From assembly GCA_044233745.1 (NCBI GenBank), contig JBIIJN010000021.1, positions 1 through 33,452 on the forward strand: a stretch of DNA of 33,452 nucleotides, read 5' to 3'. Both the position numbers and the translations under genes were made by a program. This DNA comes from UBA6165 sp044233745 (lineage in GTDB: Bacteria; Bacteroidota; Bacteroidia; Flavobacteriales_D; Crocinitomicaceae). Below are positions 20,091 through 29,409 of this stretch, in pieces. How positions within the stretch are numbered: position 1 is the stretch's first letter; every line of letters starts with the position of its first letter. Under the pieces are notes generated by a model, which was given only the letters and a program-made list of their open reading frames with translations, was not told the origin of the DNA and did not search any database.

Positions 20091-22523
20091 ATGAGAATAT
20101 TTCACGCCATTGTATACTTTTTGTTACTTGTTAGCATTTCACAGGTGCATGCACAATTCCCCGGTTGCCCAGACGTGAACGCTGGACCAAACCAAACTTT
20201 GACCTGCAATGAGGCCTGCGCCACAATCAGTGCAACCGCATTTCAAGCTGGTTCAACAACCAACTATTCGGTTTCTCAAATACCGCCTACCCCTCCAATT
20301 GCTTATAATGAACCGGGAGGCACAGCGATTTCTGTGGGGACAGACGACGTTTGGAGTCCAATAATAAACTTGCCATTTACTTTTTGTTATTATGGACAAT
20401 CCTATACCACGTGTAAAGTGAGCTCGAATGGATCTATTACACTTGGACCGGCCACAGATGGTGGGGGCAACCCATGGGCATTTACAGTTGACGCGCCCAA
20501 TCCAGCATTGGTTAATGCGGGTATGATTTTCGGTGTTTATCATGATATTGACCCATCAGTTTTTGCACAAGGTATTAACTGGTATATACTCGGTCAAGCG
20601 CCATGCAGAATATTTGCGGTGTCATTTAACGATGTTGCGCATTTTTCTTGTACATCCTTAAGAAGTTCAAGTATGATGGTGTTATATGAAACTACAAATA
20701 CCATTGATGTTTATGTTCAGAGAAAAGATTTATGTCCTAATTGGAACGGAGGACGAGCTATTATTGGTATTCAAAATCAAACTGGTACAGTAGGAGTTGT
20801 AGCTCCTGGTAGAAACTCAAATCCAACATGGTCAGTATCTCAGGCGTCACCAGAGGCTTGGAGATTTAGCCCCAGTGGTCCTTCGATTATCTCCAATTTT
20901 GAATGGCAAGTAAACGGTCAATTTCTATCAAACGACTTAAGCATGGAAGTTTGCCCAAATTCTTCTACAACCTATACAGCAGTGGTAACCTACACGGCTT
21001 GTGATGGAGAAAGCGTAGTTGTAGAAGACGATGTAGTTATAACACCTTCGCCGGAAGCACCTAGTCTAAATCTGGGGAATTCCACCATACCGAGTTGCGG
21101 TTTGAGCAATGGTTCGATTACTGTATCTGCCAGTGGCGGTGTTCCGGGGTATCAATATTCGATTGACGGTGGTACAACTTATCAGGCATCTGGAACCTTT
21201 ACTGGGCTGCCATCAGGTGTCTATAATATACTGGTTCTCGACGCCAATGGATGTACGGGTGGAATTACAGTTCCTATTATAGAGCCAAATGCTGTTCAGG
21301 TAACTATTGACAATCAGACAGATGCTACTTGCTTTGGTTTGAATGATGGGTCGATTCAAGTTGCTGTTTCAGGTGGCTCAGCACCTTATAATTTCACCAT
21401 AAATGGCACAAGCAACGGAACAAATTTGAATTTCAACAACCTAGTAGCTGGTGAATATACCATTATTGTTACTGACGGTCAAGGTTGTACGAATCAAATT
21501 GTAACCACTATTTTAGAACCAGCAATCATTCCTGCAACCATCAACTACCCCAGTTCCCCCATTTGTTCTTATGAGAACGGAAATGTTGTGATTACTGGTG
21601 TTCAAGGAGGTACTTTCAGCGCAAGTCCAAGCGGATTGAATTTGGAAACATCCGGGGATCTTGCTGGTGTTGTAACTGGCCCAGGCAGTCAGCCAGGCAA
21701 TTATATTATTACTTATACATACACCAACCCCAACGGTTGTGTTTATCAAACTACAGCGCCAATAGTGGTGTTGCCACCTGCAAATATCAGTGCGGGAATA
21801 GATGCTTCTATTTGTGATTTTGATCCCTACACTTTAAGCGCATCAGGTGGCGTGCAATACCAATGGCAAGGTGGTTTTTCAGATGGTCAGACCATCACGC
21901 CTTCGGCGGGGACAAATACATACGTTGTTTTGGGTACAGATGCCAATGGATGTCAGGGTATTGACACAGTAACGGTGATTGTAGTGCCCTATCCTACCAT
22001 TTCGTTCACTCAAGATGTTACAGAAGGATATCCTGTGTTGAATGTGAACTTCACCAATACATCAAGCCCAGGAGCTACGAACTTTGTGTGGAACTTTGGA
22101 AATGGCACTTTAGCTTCAAACAACACGAATGTGGCGAATCCTTATGCTACTCCCGGTGTATATACTGTTACTTTAACTGGCGAATTCAATGGTTGCTTCG
22201 CTTCTGCTAATTCAACCGTAACGGTATTTAATTTCGACCCTCCGATTATTGAAGCACCGAATGTTTTCTCACCGAATGGCGACGACGCAAACGAAGCATG
22301 GCAGTTTATCACGTTTGAAAATGTGGCTGAAATTGAGTTTGCTATTGTTAACAGATGGGGCAACTTGGTTTTCGAATCAACAGACTTGAACTTGAGTTGG
22401 GATGGTAAAACTCAAAGTGGCTCCGATGCCGTAGAGGGTGTCTATTTTTACAAATATACCGTGATTGGTTTAAATGGATTGGAATATTCTGGACACGGTC
22501 ATTTGACTTTGGTTCGCCAGTAG
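20091..22523 (+). CDS. Secreted adhesin-like protein with type B T9SS sorting domain
   Basis: 810 residues. Signal peptide (about 1-22, ending QVHAQ); a Cys-containing N-terminal module at about 90-260 (LPFTFCYYGQSYTTCKVSSNG, then a nidogen-like GVYHDIDP ... RAIIGIQNQTG); an Ig-like stretch to about 318; two SprB-type repeats at about 335-399 and 412-476, each with NGSI/DGSI, ASGG/VSGG, and ending in IIEP/ILEP; further Ig-like modules; a PKD domain at about 635-712 (VWNFGNGT ... TPGVYTVTL); and a gliding-motility-type C-terminal domain at 722-810 (APNVFSPNGDDANEAW, NRWGNLVFES, GVYFYKYT). It should be exported by T9SS to the surface or medium. The ligand is unknown. Confidence 0.88.
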   Translation: MRIFHAIVYFLLLVSISQVHAQFPGCPDVNAGPNQTLTCNEACATISATAFQAGSTTNYSVSQIPPTPPIAYNEPGGTAISVGTDDVWSPIINLPFTFCYYGQSYTTCKVSSNGSITLGPATDGGGNPWAFTVDAPNPALVNAGMIFGVYHDIDPSVFAQGINWYILGQAPCRIFAVSFNDVAHFSCTSLRSSSMMVLYETTNTIDVYVQRKDLCPNWNGGRAIIGIQNQTGTVGVVAPGRNSNPTWSVSQASPEAWRFSPSGPSIISNFEWQVNGQFLSNDLSMEVCPNSSTTYTAVVTYTACDGESVVVEDDVVITPSPEAPSLNLGNSTIPSCGLSNGSITVSASGGVPGYQYSIDGGTTYQASGTFTGLPSGVYNILVLDANGCTGGITVPIIEPNAVQVTIDNQTDATCFGLNDGSIQVAVSGGSAPYNFTINGTSNGTNLNFNNLVAGEYTIIVTDGQGCTNQIVTTILEPAIIPATINYPSSPICSYENGNVVITGVQGGTFSASPSGLNLETSGDLAGVVTGPGSQPGNYIITYTYTNPNGCVYQTTAPIVVLPPANISAGIDASICDFDPYTLSASGGVQYQWQGGFSDGQTITPSAGTNTYVVLGTDANGCQGIDTVTVIVVPYPTISFTQDVTEGYPVLNVNFTNTSSPGATNFVWNFGNGTLASNNTNVANPYATPGVYTVTLTGEFNGCFASANSTVTVFNFDPPIIEAPNVFSPNGDDANEAWQFITFENVAEIEFAIVNRWGNLVFESTDLNLSWDGKTQSGSDAVEGVYFYKYTVIGLNGLEYSGHGHLTLVRQ

Positions 22524-22537
22524 TAAAATTGAAATAT

Positions 22538-22575
22538 AAAAAAGCCCGATTCAGCAATGAGTCGGGCTTTTTTTA
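22538..22575. terminator. Bidirectional terminator between convergent genes
   Basis: AAAGCCCGA (22541-22549) and TCGGGCTTT (22562-22570) form a 9-bp stem with a 12-base loop. Six A residues precede it and seven T residues end it, so it can stop transcription from both sides: the secreted-protein gene and the RND operon. Confidence 0.92.
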
Positions 22576-22591
22576 TTTTGTCTCAACTGGA

Positions 22592-24052
22592 TTAATTCCA
22601 ACCACCACCGATGGCTTTATAAAGAGACACAATCGCAAAATGTTGAAATTTCTTAGCCTCAATTAACTCCAACCTCGATTGAATGGTATTCTTGCGAATG
22701 TAAAGTACTTCAAGGTAGTTGATTCTGCCCGAAACATATAGGTCGAATGCCAAATCATTGGAATACCTCAACACTTCTACTTCTTGCAGTTTGGTTTCAA
22801 AAACAGATTTAAAAGTTTGAATCGCCAACATCTGGTTATAAATTTCAGAATAAGCCCGCACAAAATTGTACTGGTATTGATAGATAGCTTCCACCTGAGA
22901 TGCATCGGCCACTTTGAATTCGGCAATAATAGCGCTTCTGTTTAGCAATGGTGCTACAATTCCACCGGCTGCGGAATACGCTAAAGAAGCAGGGTTTAGA
23001 AAAAATGCAGGGTTGAAAGACTGCAATCCAACACCAAGATTGATATTCAGAGACGGGTAAAATGCCGCTCGAGCAGCTTTAAAATCAGCTTTTGTACTGG
23101 TCATCAAGTGCATACTCTGTTGAATATCGGAACGATTGTAAATTAAATCGACAGGTATGGTGCTGTGTATTGGGTTTGATTCAGCTGTGTTCAGATTAAA
23201 TCTACCTCTGCTGATGGTTTGCGAATACCTACCCATCAACAAGTTCAATCTGTTTTCCAGTTCATAAACCTGTTGTTGAACAATTAAGGATATTCCAATC
23301 GTATTCAATAGTTGAGCTTCAAATTGTTTCACTACCATTTCATCGGTTCGGCCTGCATCTTTTTGTTGCTTCACGACTTCCAATTCAGTTGTCTGAAGGT
23401 CAATTGTTTCACGGAGCATCTCAAGCTCCATATCTTTAGCGATTAAATCATAGTAGGTGAGTGCGATATCTTCAACTAGCATAGTCATCACCCATTTTCT
23501 ACCTTCAACGCTTGCCAAATATCGTTCAACAGCAGCTTTTTTGCGGTTTCGCAATTTACCCCAGATATCGGCCTCCCAAGTCATCCAAGCCCCTGCGTAA
23601 TAATCTGGCAAGTGTTCAGGAATAACTTGATCTGGAGTAATGTTTGGCGAAAATTGGGTATCATAATTTCCCACACCGTCCATAGTATATTTACCAAATC
23701 GGCGCATACCAGAAGACACTTGCAAATCCAATTTTGGAAACAAATTACCTCTAAATCCGATGATTTGCGACTGGGCCATGTTCAAGCGCTGGAGTGCGAT
23801 GAGTACATCATAGTTATTTTGCATGGCTTCATCGATAATGGCACGCAGCTTTGGATCGTTGAAAAATGTGTTTAATTTATAGAGCGAGTCATTAGAAACT
23901 GCTTGGAAATCGCCGAATTGATTTGGAGCGTTATTCAAATTTTTGGCTGCCGTAGGTTTAAGATTATAGCAAGCCGAAACAAGCAAAATCAGAGTGGCAA
24001 ACCCAGCCAAACGATAGTAACTTGGTTTGTAAATTCTATTCCTCATAATCAT
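22592..24052 (-). CDS. RND efflux outer-membrane factor (TolC/OprM-like lipoprotein)
   Basis: 486 residues with a lipoprotein signal (LILLVSAC, Cys28). It has the two-repeat OEP fold typical of the NodT/OprM group: AIIDEAMQNNYDVLIALQRLNMAQSQI, then PDYYAGAWMTWEADIWGKLRNRKKAA, and in the second half LIYNRSDIQQSMHLMTSTKADFKAARAAFYPSLNINLGVG. It forms the trimeric channel through the outer membrane for the pump upstream. Its ATG shares one base with the pump gene's stop codon (TAATG), so translation is coupled. A second ATG two codons on is also possible. It is the last gene of the operon and ends in a bidirectional terminator. Confidence 0.92.
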   Translation of the reverse strand: MIMRNRIYKPSYYRLAGFATLILLVSACYNLKPTAAKNLNNAPNQFGDFQAVSNDSLYKLNTFFNDPKLRAIIDEAMQNNYDVLIALQRLNMAQSQIIGFRGNLFPKLDLQVSSGMRRFGKYTMDGVGNYDTQFSPNITPDQVIPEHLPDYYAGAWMTWEADIWGKLRNRKKAAVERYLASVEGRKWVMTMLVEDIALTYYDLIAKDMELEMLRETIDLQTTELEVVKQQKDAGRTDEMVVKQFEAQLLNTIGISLIVQQQVYELENRLNLLMGRYSQTISRGRFNLNTAESNPIHSTIPVDLIYNRSDIQQSMHLMTSTKADFKAARAAFYPSLNINLGVGLQSFNPAFFLNPASLAYSAAGGIVAPLLNRSAIIAEFKVADASQVEAIYQYQYNFVRAYSEIYNQMLAIQTFKSVFETKLQEVEVLRYSNDLAFDLYVSGRINYLEVLYIRKNTIQSRLELIEAKKFQHFAIVSLYKAIGGGWN

Positions 24053-27000
24053 TAGTTTTTCATCTTTTTGGGAGCAAAAATCACATAAAGTCCGGGAATG
24101 ATTAGCACCCCGAAAAGTGTTCCAAACAACATCCCACCAACAGCGGCAGCACCAATGGTGTTGTTACCAATAGCGCCGGCACCATTGGCTAACATTAGTG
24201 GGATTAATCCAGCAATAATCGCAAAGGAAGTCATCAAAATTGGACGAAGTCGAGAAACCGCTCCATCTATTGCCGCTCTTGCCTTCGATGCGCCTTCTTT
24301 CTGTCGAAGGATGGCAAATTCCACAATCAATATACCGTTTTTACCCAATAAACCGATAAGCATGACCAAGGCGATTTGAGCATAAATGTTCATTTCTAAG
24401 CCCATCAACCAAATCATAAAATAGGCGCCAAGTATTCCTGTAGGCAAGGAAAGAATCACCGTTAAAGGTAATAAGAAACTCTCGTATTGTGCTGAAAGCA
24501 ATAAATATACGAAAACCAAGCAAATTATAAAGATAACCAATGCTTGACCGCTTGACTCAATTTCATCGCGTGTCATACCCGACCAATCGAAGGAATATCC
24601 TTTCGGCAAAGATTTTGCAACTTCTTCTTGAATAGCAGAAATAGCGTCACCTGAGCTAAAGCCATCCGCAGGTTCACCGTTTACCATGGCAGAAGAATAC
24701 ATATTATAACGCGTGATTTGTTCAGGACCAAAAATGCGCTCTAAAGAAACAAATGAGCTAAAGGGCACCATTTCTCCTTTATTGTTTTTCACGTACAACT
24801 CCATAATATCTTCAGGCATAGCACGATAATTTGGTTTGGCTTGAACCATCACACGGTACATCATACCGTAACGTATAAAATTGGTTGCATATTCACTACC
24901 AATTAAGGTTTGTAAAGTAGCCATCGCATTTTCAACAGAAACATCTTTTGCTGCTGCGGCATCATAATCGAAGTTTAAACGATATTGAGGAAAAGTAGCA
25001 TCAAAACTGGAAAAAGCATTTTTGATTTCTGGGCGCTTGGTCAAATTTTCATTAAACTGATTGGTCACATTTTGAAGAGCAATCAAATCTCCAGACCCTG
25101 TTTTATCCAAAATACGGAATTCAAAACCACTGGCATTACCATAACCAGGTACAGCGGGAGGTGGAAAAAACTGAATATCAGCTCCTTGAATACTTTTGGT
25201 TTCGCTTATCATTTGAGCAGTAACCTCATCTACTGATTGTGTTCTATCATCCCACGGTTTTAAATTAATCATCACCACTCCAAAAGAAGCGCCGATGGCA
25301 TCAGTCATCAAGCTGAATCCAGTAAGTGTTGATACCGTTTCTACAGCGTCGATTTTTTGAGCCACTTGTTGAATGGCATCAGTAACCAATTCTGTGCGTT
25401 CAAGAGTTGATCCCGCAGGTGTTGTTACGCTGGCATAAATAGTCCCCTGATCTTCGTTGGGAATAAATCCAGTGGGCACAACATTCATCAAACCATAACT
25501 AAAAAATAGGAAGCCTACAAGAGCAATTATAGTTACAAATCTGCGATTAACAATTAGTCGAAGCACGAATTTGAATCTATTGGAAAGTCCATCATACCTA
25601 TTGTTAAATCCTTGGAAAAACTTCTGAAGAAAATTCTTTTTGGCATCGGGAACATGGTGGTGTTGCTTCAGTAATATCGCACACAAAGCCGGAGAAAGTG
25701 TCAATGCATTAATACCAGATATGACAATTGCAATAGCCAAGGTTATGGAAAATTGCCTATAAAAGACACCCGCTGGACCATCCATAAAGGCTACAGGAAT
25801 GAAAACCGCCGACATTACCAAAGTGATAGCCAAAATAGCTCCAGTCATTTCTTTCATGGACTCCATTGTGGCTTGCCTTGGACCAATGTGCAGGGTTTCC
25901 ATTTTGGCATGCACGGCCTCGACGACGACTATTGCATTATCTACCACAATTCCAATCGCCAAAACCAATGCAAACAAAGTGAGTAGGTTGATAGAAAAGC
26001 CCAGCAATTGCATGAAGAAGAAGGTTCCGATAAGCGAAACGGGTACAGCCAAAATAGGAATCAATGTAGAACGCCAATCTTGTAAAAACAGGAACACCAC
26101 CAAACCTACCAAAATAAAGGCTTCAATGAGCGTTTTGATTACTTCCTGAATCGAAGCATCCAAGAAACGGGAAACATCGTAATTCACCGTGTATTTCATG
26201 CCAGGTGGAAAAGAAGTTTTCTGCAATTCAGCCATTTTCTTCTTTACATTCTCAATCACCTCGCTTGCATTGGAGCCAGGACGTTGTTTCAACATGATAG
26301 CAGCCGAAGGGTTACCGTTTTCTTTTGAAATTACATTGTGCGTTTGCGATTCAAATTCAACATCGGCAATATCCTTGATACGTAAGAAGTCGCCATTTTC
26401 TTTGCTTTTAATTATGATATTTTCATACTCTTCAACCTCAGTATATTTCCCTTGGTATTTCAAAACATACAAAAAAGACTGTGCATCGCGGCCAGAGCTT
26501 TCGCCCAAAGCACCCGGAGCTGCCTCAACATTTGAACGCTTTAAAGCCTGAATGACATCGTCTGCAGAAACATTATAAACGGTCATGCGGTCAGGTTTGA
26601 GCCAAATGCGCATCGAGTATTCTCTCGAGCCCATAATCGTAGCAAAACCTACACCATCAATACGCTTCAATTCAGCGAGTATGTTGATATCTGTATAGTT
26701 GTACAAAAACAATTCATCATGAGAAGGGTCGTCACTTACAATATTCAAATACATCAACATGGCGTTCACCTCTTTTTCTGTTTGAACACCTGCTTTGACA
26801 ACTTCTTCGGGAAGTTCATCTACCACTGTGAGTACACGGTTTTGAACGTTTACCGCTGCAATATCTGGGTCAGTTCCAACCTCAAAATACACTTGGATAA
26901 TACTCATTCCATCATTTCCAGAAACCGAAGTCATGTAGGTCATGCCTGGCACACCGTTTACTGCACGCTCAATCGGGGTAACCACAGCCTTGGAGCACAC

Positions 27001-27165
27001 TTCAGCATTTGCGCCTGTGTATTTCGTGGTAATGGTTACAGATGGCGGTTCGATTTCAGGATACTGCGTAACAGGCAGTTGCATCAAGGCAATCAATCCA
27101 AGGAAAACAAAAAGGACCGAAATCACTATCGATAATACCGGTCGATTGATGAAAGATGATAACAT
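24052..27165 (-). CDS. RND multidrug efflux permease (HAE1 family, AcrB-like)
   Basis: 1037 residues, the usual length, with two repeats of one plus five helices and large periplasmic porter loops. Start MLSSFINRPVLSIVISVLFV and QLPVTQYPEIEPPSVTIT are typical of HAE1 pumps, as are FIPNEDQGTIYASV and the second-half GLLGKNGILIVEFA with the conserved TM10 Lys. In TM4 the AcrB-like Asp-Asp pair reads VVDNAIVVVEA: Asp409 is kept but the second Asp is Asn410 (codon AAT at 25936-25938). The gene begins 9 bases after the adaptor and overlaps the outer-membrane factor. Substrates cannot be predicted. Confidence 0.95.
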   Translation of the reverse strand: MLSSFINRPVLSIVISVLFVFLGLIALMQLPVTQYPEIEPPSVTITTKYTGANAEVCSKAVVTPIERAVNGVPGMTYMTSVSGNDGMSIIQVYFEVGTDPDIAAVNVQNRVLTVVDELPEEVVKAGVQTEKEVNAMLMYLNIVSDDPSHDELFLYNYTDINILAELKRIDGVGFATIMGSREYSMRIWLKPDRMTVYNVSADDVIQALKRSNVEAAPGALGESSGRDAQSFLYVLKYQGKYTEVEEYENIIIKSKENGDFLRIKDIADVEFESQTHNVISKENGNPSAAIMLKQRPGSNASEVIENVKKKMAELQKTSFPPGMKYTVNYDVSRFLDASIQEVIKTLIEAFILVGLVVFLFLQDWRSTLIPILAVPVSLIGTFFFMQLLGFSINLLTLFALVLAIGIVVDNAIVVVEAVHAKMETLHIGPRQATMESMKEMTGAILAITLVMSAVFIPVAFMDGPAGVFYRQFSITLAIAIVISGINALTLSPALCAILLKQHHHVPDAKKNFLQKFFQGFNNRYDGLSNRFKFVLRLIVNRRFVTIIALVGFLFFSYGLMNVVPTGFIPNEDQGTIYASVTTPAGSTLERTELVTDAIQQVAQKIDAVETVSTLTGFSLMTDAIGASFGVVMINLKPWDDRTQSVDEVTAQMISETKSIQGADIQFFPPPAVPGYGNASGFEFRILDKTGSGDLIALQNVTNQFNENLTKRPEIKNAFSSFDATFPQYRLNFDYDAAAAKDVSVENAMATLQTLIGSEYATNFIRYGMMYRVMVQAKPNYRAMPEDIMELYVKNNKGEMVPFSSFVSLERIFGPEQITRYNMYSSAMVNGEPADGFSSGDAISAIQEEVAKSLPKGYSFDWSGMTRDEIESSGQALVIFIICLVFVYLLLSAQYESFLLPLTVILSLPTGILGAYFMIWLMGLEMNIYAQIALVMLIGLLGKNGILIVEFAILRQKEGASKARAAIDGAVSRLRPILMTSFAIIAGLIPLMLANGAGAIGNNTIGAAAVGGMLFGTLFGVLIIPGLYVIFAPKKMKN

Positions 27166-27174
27166 GTTTTTGAA

Positions 27175-28299
27175 TTATTGATTAATTGACCTCAAGTCCG
27201 ATAAAACACGATTTACATCAGTCATGACCGGCTTTATAACTAAGCCCTCGCGAACCAATTGAATACCTTCGAGTAAAATTTTATCCTTTTTACGGATCCC
27301 AGATTCAACAATATAAATATTCGGTAATCGCAAAGATATAGTGATGTTTTTCGCTATCAATTCATTTTTATCATTCACCACATAAACATATATTTTGTCT
27401 TGAATTTCAAAAGTAGATTTCTGAGGAATAATTACGGCATCTTTAATTTTTCGCTCCAAACGAATTTTACCACTGGCGCCGTGTTTCAATAATCGTTCAG
27501 GGTTTTTGAATCTGGCACGGAAAGCAATTGTTCCGGTTTCATTATCAAACTGCCCATCAATCGTTTCAATCAATCCGCGTTGGTCATACAAATCTCCATT
27601 GGCCAAAACCAATTCAACTTCAGATGTTTTAGCGCCCAATTTCAGGTTCTTCATAAAGTCCAAATAATCGCGCTCTGAAACGTTGAAATAAGCAAGTATC
27701 TCATTGTTGTCGGATAAAGTTGTTACCAAAGTGCCTTCATCAACCAAACTCCCCATCTTGTTAGGAAAACGGTCAACAAATCCATCAAAGGGCGCTGTGA
27801 TATCACAAAGTGAAAGTCGCAGTTTCGCACTGTATTCCAGCGACTGTGCCTCTTCTACTTTTGCTTTGGCGGCATCTACTTTTGCTTTGGCCATTTCCAC
27901 TTCTGTTTTTGAAACGATCTGTTTTTCAGCTAATTGCGACACATTTGACATGTCAATTTCTGCTTGTTTCAAGTCGGCCTGAGCACTTTTCAATACAGCT
28001 CTTGATTTCAACAATTCCTCTTTGTATTCCTGGCTGCTAATCTTAAATAACAACTGACCCTTTCTTACGAACTTACCTTCATCGGTATTCACCGACTCAA
28101 TATAACCCTTAACACGCGTTCTTATCTCAACATTGTTCACAGATTTTATGTCACAAATGTAGTCTTCATAGGCAGTAGTATCCACCACTAGTGGCGTAAA
28201 AACCTTGAATTCTTCTGGCTCCGTGTTTTCAACATTTTTTTCAGAACAGGCGGTGGAAAGAAATAGCAAAATCAGACCACCAAAAAGGGTTTTATTCAT
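27175..28299 (-). CDS. RND efflux periplasmic adaptor (membrane fusion protein)
   Basis: 374-residue lipoprotein (LFLSTAC, Cys18) of the AcrA/MexA type. A lipoyl half-motif (VRKGQLLFKISSQEY) is followed by a long helical hairpin (about 85-150) with near-repeated heptads VEMAKAKVDAAKAKVEEAQ. The second lipoyl half reads CDITAPFDGFVDRFPNKMGSLVDEGT, and beta-barrel and membrane-proximal domains follow. It links the inner-membrane pump to the outer-membrane channel. It is 12 bases after the DUF3078 gene and 9 bases before the pump gene. Confidence 0.94.
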   Translation of the reverse strand: MNKTLFGGLILLFLSTACSEKNVENTEPEEFKVFTPLVVDTTAYEDYICDIKSVNNVEIRTRVKGYIESVNTDEGKFVRKGQLLFKISSQEYKEELLKSRAVLKSAQADLKQAEIDMSNVSQLAEKQIVSKTEVEMAKAKVDAAKAKVEEAQSLEYSAKLRLSLCDITAPFDGFVDRFPNKMGSLVDEGTLVTTLSDNNEILAYFNVSERDYLDFMKNLKLGAKTSEVELVLANGDLYDQRGLIETIDGQFDNETGTIAFRARFKNPERLLKHGASGKIRLERKIKDAVIIPQKSTFEIQDKIYVYVVNDKNELIAKNITISLRLPNIYIVESGIRKKDKILLEGIQLVREGLVIKPVMTDVNRVLSDLRSINQ

Positions 28300-28311
28300 G
28301 ACGGGTAAGAG

Positions 28312-29223
28312 TTATTTTTTGAAATTAGCGATGCGGTATTGGAGACCAATGCCCATTATTTGACGAAATTGTGTTCTAGGAGATTGAGAAACAGAGCCAT
28401 CGGCGTTAGTCACGGGAACTCGAATATCATGATCATAAAGAATATTAAACTGCAACATTGCTGAAAACCAGTCATTTACTTTAAAAGTAAACATCGTCTC
28501 GATATTGACATCCACGTTTTGCGGGCGATCTAAGTAGTTCGAGAAGAATTCTGCGCGGGTAATCATTTCAACGTTTTTCATTAAATCTTTTCTCCAACGC
28601 AATTTCACATATGCCCCAAGTTCAGGTCTAAATCGTGTGCCAGGTGTAACACCAAAAGCGCCCAAATCAGAAAGACGTTGATCATTAACAAAGGTGAATT
28701 TGCCTGTAACAGGTGCCATCAAAATAGAGAAATCTTTATTTGGAATGTAGTCGATTCCCAAGGCAAAGATGGAGAATGCAGGCGCCAACAATCGAGAGGC
28801 TGGCAAAGAATCTGTTGGACTCACAAAACCATCCATAAACTGGGTTCTGAAGTCACCCAAAACACTGAAAAACCATGTCTTTTTGAACTCGAAACCATAC
28901 TTAGTAGCAAAATTGATGATGTCATCTGTTTTTTGAACTTGTGGCGTATCAAAGAATTTCACTCCCCCAAGAGCCAAACGCAGCTCATTTTTCCAACTTG
29001 AATTACCATTTTTATAATTAGCTGTGCCATTGATAAAACCCAATGCAGACACATTATTTCTACCCCCAGAAACCCAATTCACAAATGAGGATTGTGTTGC
29101 GTTGAATCCATACACCGATTCTAAACGCCAAGTCGACTCCTTTTTGGTTGTGTCTGTTTGCGATATAACCAACTGTAAACCAATTGATAAAATCAAAAAA
29201 AACACTAATAAAAACCCTTTCAT
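28312..29223 (-). CDS. DUF3078 family outer-membrane protein
   Basis: 303 residues from the ATG at 29223, with a signal peptide (MKGFLLVFFLILSIGLQLVIS). A 12-codon upstream extension is rejected because the -7 box lies in it. The body matches my recollection of DUF3078: TWRLESVYGFNATQSSFVNW, VSGGRNNVSALGFINGTANY, KNGNSSWKNELRLALGG and KYGFEFKKTWFFSVLGDFRTQF, with alternating strands that suggest a beta-barrel. Its function is unknown. It is the first gene of the row ending in the RND pump and is only 12 bases from the adaptor, with no terminator between, so cotranscription is likely. Confidence 0.8.
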   Translation of the reverse strand: MKGFLLVFFLILSIGLQLVISQTDTTKKESTWRLESVYGFNATQSSFVNWVSGGRNNVSALGFINGTANYKNGNSSWKNELRLALGGVKFFDTPQVQKTDDIINFATKYGFEFKKTWFFSVLGDFRTQFMDGFVSPTDSLPASRLLAPAFSIFALGIDYIPNKDFSILMAPVTGKFTFVNDQRLSDLGAFGVTPGTRFRPELGAYVKLRWRKDLMKNVEMITRAEFFSNYLDRPQNVDVNIETMFTFKVNDWFSAMLQFNILYDHDIRVPVTNADGSVSQSPRTQFRQIMGIGLQYRIANFKK

Positions 29224-29240
29224 TGCTAAAAATTTGGTGG

Positions 29241-29248
29241 CAAAGGTA
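29241..29248 (-). promoter_or_regulatory. -7 box for the DUF3078-RND efflux operon
   Basis: Minus-strand TACCTTTG, exact TAnnTTTG match, 17 bases before the ATG at 29223. No TTTG at consensus -33 spacing, which could mean an activator is needed. Confidence 0.55.
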
Positions 29249-29397
29249 GATAATTTCAAATCTCTGATTCATTGCGCAAACAATATATTTTGTTAAATAA
29301 TATTAGAATTTTAAGAATGTGATGAGCTACCAACATCAGAGTGATTATTAGTATCAAAAAACGTAGGTTCGCAACCAATTTTGAAATCCATAAAAGC

Positions 29398-29405
29398 TAT
29401 CTTTG
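29398..29405 (+). promoter_or_regulatory. -7 box directly before the sensor kinase start codon
   Basis: TATCTTTG, exact TAnnTTTG match, ends 4 bases before the ATG at 29410, the same layout as for hemW. The nearest TTTG lies 14 bases upstream, shorter than consensus. Confidence 0.5.
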
Positions 29406-29409
29406 CACC

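Noticed and set aside
25799..26149. 116-codon plus-strand frame inside the RND pump gene
   Set aside because: Antisense to conserved transmembrane coding sequence; explained as a shadow.
29341..29409. 23-codon N-terminal extension of the sensor kinase from a GTG
   Set aside because: It would place charged residues before the first membrane helix and crosses an exact -7 box; the ATG at 29410 is preferred.
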